64,000 nt of DNA, from positions 3,782,001 to 3,846,000 of the forward strand of contig CP061009.1 in assembly GCA_025808375.1 (NCBI GenBank), in the 5' to 3' direction. Positions 53,110 to 61,315 of this stretch are shown one piece after another (positions within the stretch are counted from its first letter, which is position 1; every line of letters begins with the position of its first letter). This DNA is from Duncaniella muricolitica (GTDB taxonomy: Bacteria; Bacteroidota; Bacteroidia; Bacteroidales; Muribaculaceae). The translations under genes and the position numbers were made by a program. Below the pieces are notes generated by a model. The model had not been told where the DNA came from. It saw only the letters and a list, made by a program, of their open reading frames with translations, and made no database searches.

Positions 53110-53850
53110 CTACACAAAGCGTGATGCAACGCAATGGCGCACCACATATGTAATCTCCTTGACCGGCGAATCAAGATAATAAAATCCGCTTGTCAATATT
53201 ATCTCCATTTTTCCGTCTATCACGATATATCTGTCATGATGTGTCGGCAATTGCTCTTGACGCAGTGTAAGTTTAGGGCGAAGAGTCTGCAAACTACTCA
53301 CCGCCTTATCAGTCAGATGATCAGGATGATGCACAAGTTCTAAATTGCGGTCGGGGAGCAAAGAAGCAAGTAGCCGCATATTACGTTCCCACCCGTCGGA
53401 CGACGACAAGTGCTGGTCATATATCAATATATTTGATGCACGACCACACAGTGCGGCGATATGTTTCACGGCCTTGTCTCGTGAACGGTTACGAAAGAAG
53501 CAGCCGCCTATCACAGGCTGAACAGGCTCCTCGGGATCGAGAATATTGACATAAGGATACTCGTTGCAACTATCCGAAAGCACGATATTATAGGCCGTAC
53601 GCGACGCCAGCTCCGCTACATCCTTTTGCCCCTTCAAACCGGCACTCCTCAACATCTTTTCCTGCGACTTCAATATATCATCACGGCCTATGCGCTTCAG
53701 TTGGTCGACATTTGTGATTATCGCCCCCTCGCTATAGCGCAGAATCCTGTTGATGAGATAACGGTCAAACTCCTCGCCATGCTTATACTTGCAATATTCG
53801 AGCTGAAGCGAATCGCAGAGGGCCACATTGAAATTCATCGACTTTGCCAT
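53110..53850 (-). CDS. PLD-like protein, third gene of the DUF262 operon
   Basis: 246 residues, no signal peptide or membrane helix. The C-terminal half resembles a single phospholipase-D-type module: ASNILIYDQHLSSSDGWERN (about 138-157) as the opening strand and helix, and H205-x-R207-x4-D212 (HDRYIVID) as the HKD motif with Arg for Lys, followed by DGKMEIILTSGFYYLD. Similar HDR-type PLD modules occur in nucleases and in the C-terminal domain of MIT proteins. The N-terminal 90 residues (EEFDRYLINRILRYSEGAIITNVDQLKRIG) match nothing I know. The ATG shares its A with the stop of the ATPase gene (TGATG), so the two are translationally coupled. Likely effector or nucleic-acid-binding part of the system (inference). 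Confidence 0.75.
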   Translation of the reverse strand: MAKSMNFNVALCDSLQLEYCKYKHGEEFDRYLINRILRYSEGAIITNVDQLKRIGRDDILKSQEKMLRSAGLKGQKDVAELASRTAYNIVLSDSCNEYPYVNILDPEEPVQPVIGGCFFRNRSRDKAVKHIAALCGRASNILIYDQHLSSSDGWERNMRLLASLLPDRNLELVHHPDHLTDKAVSSLQTLRPKLTLRQEQLPTHHDRYIVIDGKMEIILTSGFYYLDSPVKEITYVVRHCVASRFV

Positions 53851-54863
53851 CAGTCCATCTCTATTAGTTCGGAAAGAGTAGCGTCAAAAAATCCTTCGGG
53901 AAAATCTCTGTCATAACCGCCATCCCTTTTGATGCCGATCTTGATAAACGGAGATGTTATGGCTTCTTTATAATATATTGTCACATCTGACGGAGCCATG
54001 CGTCCTGCATACACCTCATAGCGCACACGGTTGATGAGATTGTCACAGTGGGTCTCGATAATAATCTGGATACCGCGGGCTGCGACAAATGCGAGAAACT
54101 CGCCAAGCCTTGATTGTGCGGCCGGATGCAGGTGTATCTCAGGGTTCTCTATCATGACAAGATCACCGGCCTCGGCCCGCAGACACAATATGAGTATCTT
54201 GGCAAGATAGCTCACGCCGGCACCCAGTTCGGAAGGCATTATATCCGGGATGCCGTCGCTCTTATACTTCACTTCCGCCGTCATCTGATTGACCTCGTTG
54301 GTGTAAAGCTCTATCGGCAATCCGAGTATATGTCTGAGCCAATAGTTCACCTGGGTCGACAGGGTATACGACACCCCATCCTTAATCAGCTCTTCACGCA
54401 ACGGTTTTGATTTCTCCTTCTCATATGTGCCGAACAAAGCGTCGCCGTTAAGTCCGCAGATCTTGTCATTGGATATTGACGCCATATTTTCCGGTCCTAT
54501 GCGGTTGGCCGACAGATAAAAGAAGTTTTGCTCAATCACCGGTCCGGGAGCCTCTTTGACCGACGTACCAAATGACATCTGACGATTAATCCACAAATTA
54601 TATACTCCCCCTCCGTCACCCGTCATTGAGATGTTGATCTCGTCGGGTCTGGTATATTTGTTTCGCAATATCTCGAACCGGTTCTGTATATCGGCCAAAA
54701 AACGGGCCCCGTTGTTAGAATTGTCACGGGCTATAAGCAGCACTGATTGCAGCAATGTCGATTTGCCCGTAGAGTTAAGGCCGGTGACAATGGTGAGGGG
54801 AGACATCTCAAACACCTGGTCATCGATACTTTTCAGACCCTTTATGTGCAGAGAATTTATCAT
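53850..54863 (-). CDS. DUF3696-type AAA/ABC-like ATPase, second gene of the DUF262 operon
   Basis: 337 residues. An SMC/OLD-like ATPase with all parts: Walker A GLNSTGKST (28-36), FFYLSANRIGPE (114-125), signature-like SELGAGVSYLAKILI (211-225), Walker B with LVMIENPEIHLHP (235-247) and the switch IIIETHCDNLINRVR (267-281). The C-terminal FPEGFFDATLSELIE ending is typical of DUF3696 proteins. There is no TOPRIM nuclease domain, unlike OLD. The ATPase could sense DNA ends or phage processes and license the PLD-like partner. It follows the DUF262 gene after 42 bases. The DNA is visibly less GC-rich than ruvX, pabB or the patatin gene. Confidence 0.88.
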   Translation of the reverse strand: MINSLHIKGLKSIDDQVFEMSPLTIVTGLNSTGKSTLLQSVLLIARDNSNNGARFLADIQNRFEILRNKYTRPDEINISMTGDGGGVYNLWINRQMSFGTSVKEAPGPVIEQNFFYLSANRIGPENMASISNDKICGLNGDALFGTYEKEKSKPLREELIKDGVSYTLSTQVNYWLRHILGLPIELYTNEVNQMTAEVKYKSDGIPDIMPSELGAGVSYLAKILILCLRAEAGDLVMIENPEIHLHPAAQSRLGEFLAFVAARGIQIIIETHCDNLINRVRYEVYAGRMAPSDVTIYYKEAITSPFIKIGIKRDGGYDRDFPEGFFDATLSELIEMD

Positions 54864-54905
54864 GAGCTAACAATTGTATTTATATTATCAATAATCTTGG
54901 ATTCG

Positions 54906-56063
54906 TCACAATGAGGCTATAAAACTTTCTACAGCCTCACGTCTTGCAGCGACATTGGTCGAGGAATCGACGCTCCGCTTAAACAGCTTGGTATCGTCGA
55001 GCCAACGCTTCCATCCGTCAAACCTATATATGAATTCCTCCTTGTCGTCAATATTCTCCAACCGGCTGAACAGATACACTACAGTCTCAACCAACGGCAT
55101 GTTAATCGGACGGCGTTTACGTCGGCGGCTCTCAAAACGGAACACATCCGCTCCTATCGTTTCATAAATACGGCTGAACAGTTCTATATATCGGGCAGCC
55201 ATTGCATTGACGTCATCTACAGTCGATAATGTCCGATTAAGCAATGTCATATACCAGGCAAGAAAATCGTCGATGTCACTCTTATATTCATACGAGCGCG
55301 CGGGCATACCGCTACGTGAAAACTCTCCACTGAAAAGTGAAGTAAAAGCCATCGCCCTCAGAGCCACATAACGGTCACGCATACGCCTGACACTCACGCC
55401 GCCGTCGGTCGCATCGATAAACTCCTGCGATTTACACACCATGTCGATAACCTGCGTGGCAGGACCTCCATACAGCGCATTGCGCATCTCCTGAGCGTTA
55501 AGCGTGGTGCCTCCGCGGTTCACACGATCAAATATATCATACTTCACCCTTTCGGCTGTCGGGGGCTGTATCACATATGCCAGCAACTGATAATCCTCGA
55601 CAATTCCCTGAAGTTTTGGCTCAAGTCTCGAAAATGTACATCCATTCAGACTGCCGAGTATTTTGAGATCGGTAAGCCGTAATTTGTCATTGAGAAAATC
55701 TATAATGGCTGTAATACGCTGACGTCCGTCCACCACCTGCTTGCGACCGTCGATTGACTCAAACAGGTATATAATGGGCAACGGTATACCCATAATAATC
55801 GACTCAATCAGCTCACTGCGCTGACGGATGTTCCAGACATTGCCTCGCTGAAAGTCGGGATCGATAATCAGTTCGCCTCGGTCCTCATAAAGACGCTTGA
55901 GATGCAACAGGCTGTATTGCATGCGAGAGATACGAACCTCCGCGTTAGGATATATGTCAATCGCCCCATCAGGCATCAAGCCGCTCTCGCCCTCAAGGAA
56001 ATCCTCCTTTCGCTCGGACGTGTCGGGCCGAATGTCTGCATTCATGTCATGCGTCTTTGTCAT
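54906..56063 (-). CDS. DUF262 (ParB/Srx-fold) protein, first gene of a putative defence operon
   Basis: 385 residues from the ATG at 56063; ATG 56045 is an alternative. A longer frame starting TTG at 56081 overlaps the -7 box and is excluded. DUF262 motifs: IDPDFQRGNVW (68-77), IPLPIIYLFE, QVVDGRQRITAI (109-120) and FDRVNRGGTTLNAQEMRNALYGG (178-200). The catalytic-type DGQQR is DGRQR. After residue 200 it is helical, ending without the DUF1524 HNH nuclease that completes GmrSD-type type IV restriction enzymes. The family is thought to bind or hydrolyse nucleotides and recognise modified DNA. Here it probably pairs with the downstream ATPase and PLD-like genes. Confidence 0.88.
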   Translation of the reverse strand: MTKTHDMNADIRPDTSERKEDFLEGESGLMPDGAIDIYPNAEVRISRMQYSLLHLKRLYEDRGELIIDPDFQRGNVWNIRQRSELIESIIMGIPLPIIYLFESIDGRKQVVDGRQRITAIIDFLNDKLRLTDLKILGSLNGCTFSRLEPKLQGIVEDYQLLAYVIQPPTAERVKYDIFDRVNRGGTTLNAQEMRNALYGGPATQVIDMVCKSQEFIDATDGGVSVRRMRDRYVALRAMAFTSLFSGEFSRSGMPARSYEYKSDIDDFLAWYMTLLNRTLSTVDDVNAMAARYIELFSRIYETIGADVFRFESRRRKRRPINMPLVETVVYLFSRLENIDDKEEFIYRFDGWKRWLDDTKLFKRSVDSSTNVAARREAVESFIASL

Positions 56064-56078
56064 AAGGTGTATTTTGTG

Positions 56079-56110
56079 CAAAGTTATTGAATTATTCGTA
56101 AATTGTCAAT
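56079..56110 (-). promoter_or_regulatory. promoter of the DUF262-ATPase-PLD operon
   Basis: Minus strand: ATTG (56110-56107), 20 bases, TAACTTTG (56086-56079). The transcript would start near 56072, just before the ATG at 56063. Confidence 0.75.
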
Positions 56111-56192
56111 ACCTCAACGACTGATATCATTCCATACACGGCGCGAGGCTATATTTTTTTGTCCGAAACTTTCCAAACTTTCGGGAAGTTAG

Positions 56193-56200
56193 TAACTTTG
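56193..56200 (+). promoter_or_regulatory. -7 box TAACTTTG of ruvX
   Basis: TAACTTTG, 12 bases before the ATG at 56213; it rules out the upstream in-frame start at 56159. The -33 region has only CTTT. Confidence 0.65.
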
Positions 56201-56212
56201 CAGTCGGAAATT

Positions 56213-56629
56213 ATGGGAAGGATTCTGGCCATAGATTACGGTAAGCGTCGCTGCGGGCTCGCGGTGACCGACCCTTTGCGCATCGTGGCCACAGCTCTGG
56301 CTACGGTCGACACCCCCAAACTCCAGGATTATCTCAAGGACTATATGAGCCGCGAGACGGTCGACGAGATTGTGGTGGGACTGCCGACCACCATGCGCGG
56401 CGAGCCTTCCGACTCCATGCGCTACATCACTCCGGCCCTCGGACGACTGCGCAAAGCGTTTCCCGACATGCGTTTCACCATGTGGGACGAACGCTTCACC
56501 TCCACCCTCGCCCACCGCGCCATGCTCGACGCCGGCTACAAGAAATCCGACCGTCAGGACAAAGGTGCCATCGACCGTATGGCCGCGGTGATTATCCTCA
56601 ACTCTTATCTTGGCTCAATCAGTAATTAG
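56213..56629 (+). CDS. ruvX: RuvX/YqgF Holliday-junction resolvase-like protein
   Basis: 138 residues from ATG 56213 (MGRILAIDYGKRRCGLAV). RNase H-like fold with DYGKRRCG (Asp 7), VDEIVVGLPTTMRGEPSD and WDERFTSTLAHRAM, plus a C-terminal KGAIDRMAAVIILNSYL. YqgF-type proteins have a role in pre-16S rRNA 5' maturation. It precedes def, with repeat arrays between, and is divergent from the DUF262 operon. Confidence 0.95.
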   Translation: MGRILAIDYGKRRCGLAVTDPLRIVATALATVDTPKLQDYLKDYMSRETVDEIVVGLPTTMRGEPSDSMRYITPALGRLRKAFPDMRFTMWDERFTSTLAHRAMLDAGYKKSDRQDKGAIDRMAAVIILNSYLGSISN

Positions 56630-56750
56630 CAATTACTGATTCGTCCGGCTCTGACCATATTTTAAATAATCAATCATATTTAAGTGATAGCCAATTAGCT
56701 CCAGCCCCATTGCTAATTACTAATTGCTAATTGCTAATTACTAATTGAAT
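56622..56750. repeat. AATTAGC/ACTAATTG tandem repeats between ruvX and def
   Basis: AATTAGCAATTACTGATT begins inside the last codons of ruvX (56624-56641). A second array of CTAATTG/CTAATTA units (56712-56747) ends right at the def start. The array therefore replaces a usual leader and contributes codons to the ruvX C-terminus. Confidence 0.8.
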
Positions 56751-56753
56751 AAA

Positions 56754-57317
56754 ATGCGTTTACCAGTATATCTTTACGGCCACCCGGTGTTACGCCGCGA
56801 GTGTGCCGACGTAGAGCCTTCGCGCGAAGGACTCAAGGAACTTGTCGACAACATGTTTGCCACCATGTATGCCAGCGAAGGCGTAGGTCTTGCCGGCCCG
56901 CAGGTAGGTCTTGCCGAGCGTATAGTCGTGATTGACGCCGACCCGGTCAAGGATTCTTTCCCCGAATGCGAGGGACGTAAGTTTGTGCTCATCAACCCCG
57001 AGATCGAGATACTCGAGGGCGAGACCGTCACCCGCTCGGAGGGATGTCTGAGCCTGCCCGGCCTGTCGGAAAATGTGCCCCGTGTCGAGCACATACGCCT
57101 CACATGGGTCGATGAAAATTTCCAGCCCCACGAAGAGGAGATTTCCGGTTTTCTGGCCCGCATAGTTCAGCACGAGTGTGACCACCTGGAGGGACGTCTC
57201 TATATCGACCACATCTCCATGATACGCCGCCAGCTCATCAAGAGCAAGCTCAACAACATCATCTCCGGCCGCACCCGTTGCGACTATCCCGTCAAATACG
57301 CCCCCAAGAAGAGATGA
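56754..57317 (+). CDS. def: peptide deformylase
   Basis: 187 residues from the ATG at 56754 (MRLPVYLYGHPVLRREC); an in-frame TTG at 56745 lies within the repeat array. Motifs GVGLAGPQVG (I), EGCLSLPG with the metal-binding Cys (II) and QHECDHLEG with two His and the catalytic Glu (III). It removes formyl from the initiator methionine. Terminator follows at 57365-57396. Confidence 0.97.
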   Translation: MRLPVYLYGHPVLRRECADVEPSREGLKELVDNMFATMYASEGVGLAGPQVGLAERIVVIDADPVKDSFPECEGRKFVLINPEIEILEGETVTRSEGCLSLPGLSENVPRVEHIRLTWVDENFQPHEEEISGFLARIVQHECDHLEGRLYIDHISMIRRQLIKSKLNNIISGRTRCDYPVKYAPKKR

Positions 57318-57364
57318 ATCTCTTCTTAGTTGAAAGTTGAGAGTTTATTAAAGGTTAAAGAGTT

Positions 57365-57396
57365 AAGCCCCACGGCCACATTAGGCCGCGGGGCTT
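57365..57396 (+). terminator. hairpin terminator behind def
   Basis: AAGCCCCACGGCC facing GGCCGCGGGGCTT (one A-C mismatch, six-base loop), followed by CTTCTTC. It may also serve the convergent reductase gene. Confidence 0.75.
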
Positions 57397-57442
57397 CTTC
57401 AGTATCAAAGGTGCTGTGACGGACTAAGGCAGGACTCCGAAT

Positions 57443-58450
57443 TTACTGTCGTAATAACACCTCGTCGATTGCGGCAAGTTCGGTGGCTGTAAAAGACGTA
57501 TTGTCCACACACTTGAGCGAATCGGCGAGCTGCCCGACCGAACTGCTGCCCACTATCACCGAAGTGACTTTGCTGTCTTTCAGCACCCAGGACAGCGACA
57601 TCCCGGCCAACGACTGTCCGCGGCCGCGTGCTATGTCGTCGAGACGACGCAGACGGGCCACAAGTGCGGGGGTAATCCTATCGGCCGTCAGATGCGCTCC
57701 GCGTGCCGCACGCGAGCCGGCCGGAATGCCGTTGAGATAACGGTCGGTCAGCACACCCTGCTCCAGAGGCGAGAATGCCACAAATCCCACACCCGACCCG
57801 GCCGCCTGACTGAGCACTCCGCTACGCTCCACCTCGCGGTCGAGCATATTGTAACGCCCCTGATAGAGCAGACACGGCACATCACGTTGCGCCAGATAGC
57901 CGTAGGCAAACTCCGCCGCCTCGCGCGGCCACCGCGAGATGCCCGCATACAGAGCCTTGCCCTGACGCACCATGTCGACAAGAGCCTGCAAGGTCTCCTC
58001 GAGCGGAGTCTCGGGGTCATAGCGATGCGAGTAAAACACGTCGACATACTCGAGATTCATGCGTCGGAGACTCTGATGGAGCGACGCGAAGAGATATTTG
58101 CGCGAGCCCCAGTTGCCATACGGTCCGGGCCACATGTCATAGCCGGCCTTGGTGGCGATAAACGTCTCGTCGCGATAGGGACGGAAAGAGCCTTCCATCA
58201 CGCGGCCGAAGGTCTCCTCGGCCGAGCCGTAGGAGGGGCCGTAATTGTTGGCGAGGTCAAAACTCGTCACGCCATGGTCAAAGGCATAATGCAGCATGTC
58301 GCGGCTCACGGACAGCGGATTCACATCGCCGAAATTATGCCATAGGCCCAGCGACACGCGCGGCAGCAAAACGCCGCTGCGTCCGCATCGCTCATAGAGC
58401 ATCCCGCTGTCATATCGGTCGGCAGCGGCGTTATAAGGTGGATTTATCAT
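57443..58450 (-). CDS. aldo/keto reductase (YghZ-like)
   Basis: 335 residues. AKR barrel with the tetrad Asp and Tyr in FDLANNYGP, Lys in FIATKAGYDMWPGPYG and His in VDVFYSHRYDP; cofactor-binding GSSSVGQLADSL near the C-terminus. The N-terminal MLYERCGRSGVLLPRVSLGLW and WPGPYGNWGSRKYL match the YghZ / L-glyceraldehyde-3-phosphate reductase branch. It begins directly after the stop of the pectate lyase gene with no spacer, so both form an operon and the reductase may act on a sugar or aldehyde from pectin breakdown (inference). Confidence 0.93.
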   Translation of the reverse strand: MINPPYNAAADRYDSGMLYERCGRSGVLLPRVSLGLWHNFGDVNPLSVSRDMLHYAFDHGVTSFDLANNYGPSYGSAEETFGRVMEGSFRPYRDETFIATKAGYDMWPGPYGNWGSRKYLFASLHQSLRRMNLEYVDVFYSHRYDPETPLEETLQALVDMVRQGKALYAGISRWPREAAEFAYGYLAQRDVPCLLYQGRYNMLDREVERSGVLSQAAGSGVGFVAFSPLEQGVLTDRYLNGIPAGSRAARGAHLTADRITPALVARLRRLDDIARGRGQSLAGMSLSWVLKDSKVTSVIVGSSSVGQLADSLKCVDNTSFTATELAAIDEVLLRQ

Positions 58451-59995
58451 TTATTTCTCGTTATGATTGTCTTTCAGGCATATTGAGTTGAGATACACCT
58501 CAAGATTGGTGTATCCCTCGGGGCTGAGAGTCACGGCCGGGCCGTCGGACGGGTCGAGGGGATTGAGCCAATGCTCGATTTCCCACAGGTCGGGAATGCC
58601 GTCGCCATCGGTGTCGCGCAACTGCTCGGTGGTCACGCCTCCGTCGGTCAGTTCGGGCCACGGGCTGCTCCAGCCGGGCTCCTGCGCGTCGGCCGGCACA
58701 TCGATCAGACCCGGCTTGCACTCGGCATCCTCCGCCACCGAACCGCGTCGCGATGCTGTGCCCTCACGCGTCTCGGCCACTATGCGGCGGTCGATGGCAT
58801 CGCGGCGCAGAGAGCATCCCGCCCCGGCCAGCACCAGCTCGTAAGCCTCCTCGGGCGTATGGGTTGTCACGACACCCGCGTCAAGCGGCTCCGAAAGGCG
58901 TAGCCGAGGGAAAAGTTCGGCCGTATACATGCCGTCATAATCACCCTCGGAAGCCTGTTGCAACACCCCGCGGGTCCAGTTGTCGGCCGTCACGTCGGGA
59001 TACCCCTCCATGACATTGCCGTCGATATAAAACCGGCCCCAGCGGTGCCACATCCTGTCCCACACATTCGGTTTGGGAGTATCATGATGAGTATAGGTAG
59101 TGGTGCGCACGCCTATCGAAAGTATGCGGTGGCCCACCGCGAGATGACGCGGAGTGGCAGGGCCCGGCTTATAATAATTGTTGACCAGATTGCAGTCCAT
59201 GCCCTCGGCCCCGTAGCATCCCGAGCCGGCCCAGTTGTATATCACATTGTTGCGCATGTCCACATGCTCGCGCTCCTGCGTCACGGGGTGAGGGCCGAGC
59301 CGCGGCGCGCGGCTCTCGTGATGAGCCAGCAGATTGTGGTGAAACGAAGCATGGTCGCCGCCCCATATGGCCCCGTAGCCGTGGGCACCCTTGTGATGGC
59401 CGCCGTTGCGCAGACTCTCCGACGAGATGCACCACTGCACGGTGGTGTTGCGTCCGCCATACACGGCACACGTCTCGTCGACCGACCAACTGATGGAGCA
59501 ATGGTCGATAATGACGTCAGAGGCCTCGTTGGCACCCAGACCGTCAGGCTCGCCGGGCCCCTCGTTGCCCACACGGAAGCGCAGATAGCGCACTATCGTA
59601 TTGTCGCCGCGCAACGACACCTGCCGTCCGGCTATACATATGCCCTCGCCGGGAGCGGTCTGTCCGGCCAGAGTAAGATTACCGTTGGTGATGCGTAGCG
59701 GCTCTTTGAGAAATATCGTACCCGCGACGTCAAACACCACCGTACGCGGCCCCTCCTGCATCACGGCATGACGCAGAGTGCCGGGCTGCTCACCGTCCTC
59801 GAGAGTGGTGACATGATACACCGCGCCGCCGCGTCCGCCTACGGCATAGCGTCCGAATCCCTCGGCCCCCGGAAAGGCCGGAAGTCTCTCGGCCAAGCCG
59901 CTAAGTGGGATGCCGGCAAGCAGCAGAGCCACGGGCAACGTCAATCGGCGATGGAGAGAGGGCAGCAATGTCTTGGAGATATTCAAGTAGTTCAT
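58451..59995 (-). CDS. pectate lyase-like secreted protein (PL1-type beta-helix)
   Basis: 514 residues: signal peptide (LPVALLLAGIPLSGLAE), then FPGAEGFGRYAVGGRGGAVYHVTTL, the pectate lyase entry motif. A right-handed beta-helix follows with TVVFDVAGTIFLKEPLRITN, LTLAGQTAPGEGICIAG and ASDVIIDHCSISWSVDETC, where Asp residues probably bind Ca2+. Near the C-terminus a Ca-binding TSP3-like motif, DTDGDGIPDLWEIEHWLNP, is followed by a short tail without a T9SS CTD. It should cleave polygalacturonate by beta-elimination, but substrate is not proven. It stands with only the reductase gene, not in a full SusCD locus. A -7 box TAACTTTG is at 60023-60030. Confidence 0.9.
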   Translation of the reverse strand: MNYLNISKTLLPSLHRRLTLPVALLLAGIPLSGLAERLPAFPGAEGFGRYAVGGRGGAVYHVTTLEDGEQPGTLRHAVMQEGPRTVVFDVAGTIFLKEPLRITNGNLTLAGQTAPGEGICIAGRQVSLRGDNTIVRYLRFRVGNEGPGEPDGLGANEASDVIIDHCSISWSVDETCAVYGGRNTTVQWCISSESLRNGGHHKGAHGYGAIWGGDHASFHHNLLAHHESRAPRLGPHPVTQEREHVDMRNNVIYNWAGSGCYGAEGMDCNLVNNYYKPGPATPRHLAVGHRILSIGVRTTTYTHHDTPKPNVWDRMWHRWGRFYIDGNVMEGYPDVTADNWTRGVLQQASEGDYDGMYTAELFPRLRLSEPLDAGVVTTHTPEEAYELVLAGAGCSLRRDAIDRRIVAETREGTASRRGSVAEDAECKPGLIDVPADAQEPGWSSPWPELTDGGVTTEQLRDTDGDGIPDLWEIEHWLNPLDPSDGPAVTLSPEGYTNLEVYLNSICLKDNHNEK

Positions 59996-60022
59996 GGTGT
60001 GTTTTGTGATATTAGACTCTCA

Positions 60023-60030
60023 CAAAGTTA
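60023..60030 (-). promoter_or_regulatory. -7 box TAACTTTG of the pectate lyase operon
   Basis: Minus-strand TAACTTTG 28 bases before the ATG; no clear -33 TTTG at the right spacing. Confidence 0.5.
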
Positions 60031-60068
60031 CTCATTTTTTTCAAAACATAAACGTCCCGCTACTCGCG

Positions 60069-60608
60069 TCAGCCTATCGCTCGCCATCGGGTCTTTGATT
60101 TGGCCGCCCCGGCACGACGGGTCTCGGCCCGACGCTGGCGTCGCGACTTCCTGACCGTCACCGGTGCGTCAATCTCCTTCTCAAAAGCCTCGACAACCCC
60201 GGCCGGAAGCTCCCGTCCGGCCGCACGCGCATATGCCTCGAGCGACTCGGCCATCGCTTCGGCATACTGACGGCGGCGCGTAGAGGGGTCAGGCACACCG
60301 TCGGCCGCCAGTGTCGACGAAGCCTGACACACCTCACCACCCTCCGCGGCAGCCTTGCGGCGTCGCGCGCTCTCACGTGCTCTGACCGAACGGCGCATAG
60401 CCTCGTCGAGCTCAAAACGCAGCATCTCAAAAGCCATACGCTCCGCTTCATCAAGCTGCTCCATACACCTGTCGGTATAACCGGCCAGATACAACTGCAT
60501 GGCTGCTATCATACGCCTGCGTGCATCCTCATCGGCTATCACGCTCTCGATACGCTTTACAAACTTGTCATACGACCTTGACGACACATTGAAGGGGCAT
60601 TTTTTCAT
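60069..60608 (-). CDS. unrecognised basic helical protein
   Basis: 179 residues, no signal peptide. Helical and charged: a start MKKCPFNVSSRSYDKFVKRI, Met-rich helices (MIAAMQLYLAGYTDRCMEQL), then Arg/Ala/Glu-rich sequence and a strongly basic end (RKSRRQRRAETRRAG, SKTRW). The pattern suggests a nucleic-acid-binding protein, yet no family is recognised. Similar small orphan proteins occur in Bacteroidota accessory regions. It has its own -7 box at 60630-60637 and ends about 70 bases before the lyase promoter region. GC content is like its neighbours, so recent acquisition is not evident. Confidence 0.75.
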   Translation of the reverse strand: MKKCPFNVSSRSYDKFVKRIESVIADEDARRRMIAAMQLYLAGYTDRCMEQLDEAERMAFEMLRFELDEAMRRSVRARESARRRKAAAEGGEVCQASSTLAADGVPDPSTRRRQYAEAMAESLEAYARAAGRELPAGVVEAFEKEIDAPVTVRKSRRQRRAETRRAGAAKSKTRWRAIG

Positions 60609-60629
60609 GACTGTACAATTTTAATGCCA

Positions 60630-60637
60630 CAAAGTTA
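60630..60637 (-). promoter_or_regulatory. -7 box TAACTTTG of the basic protein gene
   Basis: Minus strand TAACTTTG, 22 bases before the ATG; -33 not clear. Confidence 0.5.
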
Positions 60638-60798
60638 CACATCGCTCTACCCAAAAAAGGTGCGATAATGTCGCACAGCCACCAAAAAAATTCTCACCCC
60701 CCCGACACCGCGATTAGCATTAATTAACAATCGATGATGCAATATTCACCACTTTTATATATTATAGAAATATAACACTATCTCAATATATTATAAAT

Positions 60799-61227
60799 AT
60801 GAAGCATTTGATAATTCTACTCCTCCTGCCATGTTTATGCGCATGCTTGAACAATGATCCGATATCGGATTTTAATTCCCCCGTTGAGTATGACATTCCT
60901 AAGGGTATACATCTGTCAGACCATAACGGAGAGATTTTACTCATTAATAATGACCGGGAATTAAAGACTGTATTCGCGGAGGATTATCCACAATTGAAAC
61001 CGGTTAATTTTCATTATTATCGTGTCCTAATCATCAACGGACATTCACCATACGGCATTGAATCCATCGACCATAAACTCCATGACAATAATCTGACCAT
61101 TAATATCTCCCAAACAATAGCCACAGTCGTTGAGCCATGGACTGTCGCCTATATAATCCCTCGGGATATAAATCCGGCAGACATCAAAATCAGCATAAAT
61201 TACACCAATGATAAAGACATAATATAG
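60799..61227 (+). CDS. small unrecognised lipoprotein
   Basis: 142 residues; lipoprotein signal LIILLLLPCLCAC with the modified Cys at 16. The mature part, VEYDIPKGIHLSDHNGEILLINNDRELK, continues with a beta-rich stretch (HYYRVLIINGHSPYGIESI, LTINISQTIATVVEPWTVAYIIP). No family recognised. DNA is strongly AT-rich compared with both flanks, like the orphan genes at 11863 and 33023. The start region is AT-rich (TATATTATAG) without an obvious -7 box. It lies just before the large nested palindrome. Confidence 0.8.
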   Translation: MKHLIILLLLPCLCACLNNDPISDFNSPVEYDIPKGIHLSDHNGEILLINNDRELKTVFAEDYPQLKPVNFHYYRVLIINGHSPYGIESIDHKLHDNNLTINISQTIATVVEPWTVAYIIPRDINPADIKISINYTNDKDII

Positions 61228-61315
61228 CAGCGAGATACTGACGTTATTCAAATGGGACAAGCTGAAATTCCCGTTGCATCATAGATTAAGAAGACGTTGC
61301 AGACTTACACAACAT

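Noticed and set aside
54906..56063. GmrSD-type type IV restriction enzyme
   Set aside because: DUF262 is present, but there is no DUF1524 HNH domain in this protein or its neighbours.
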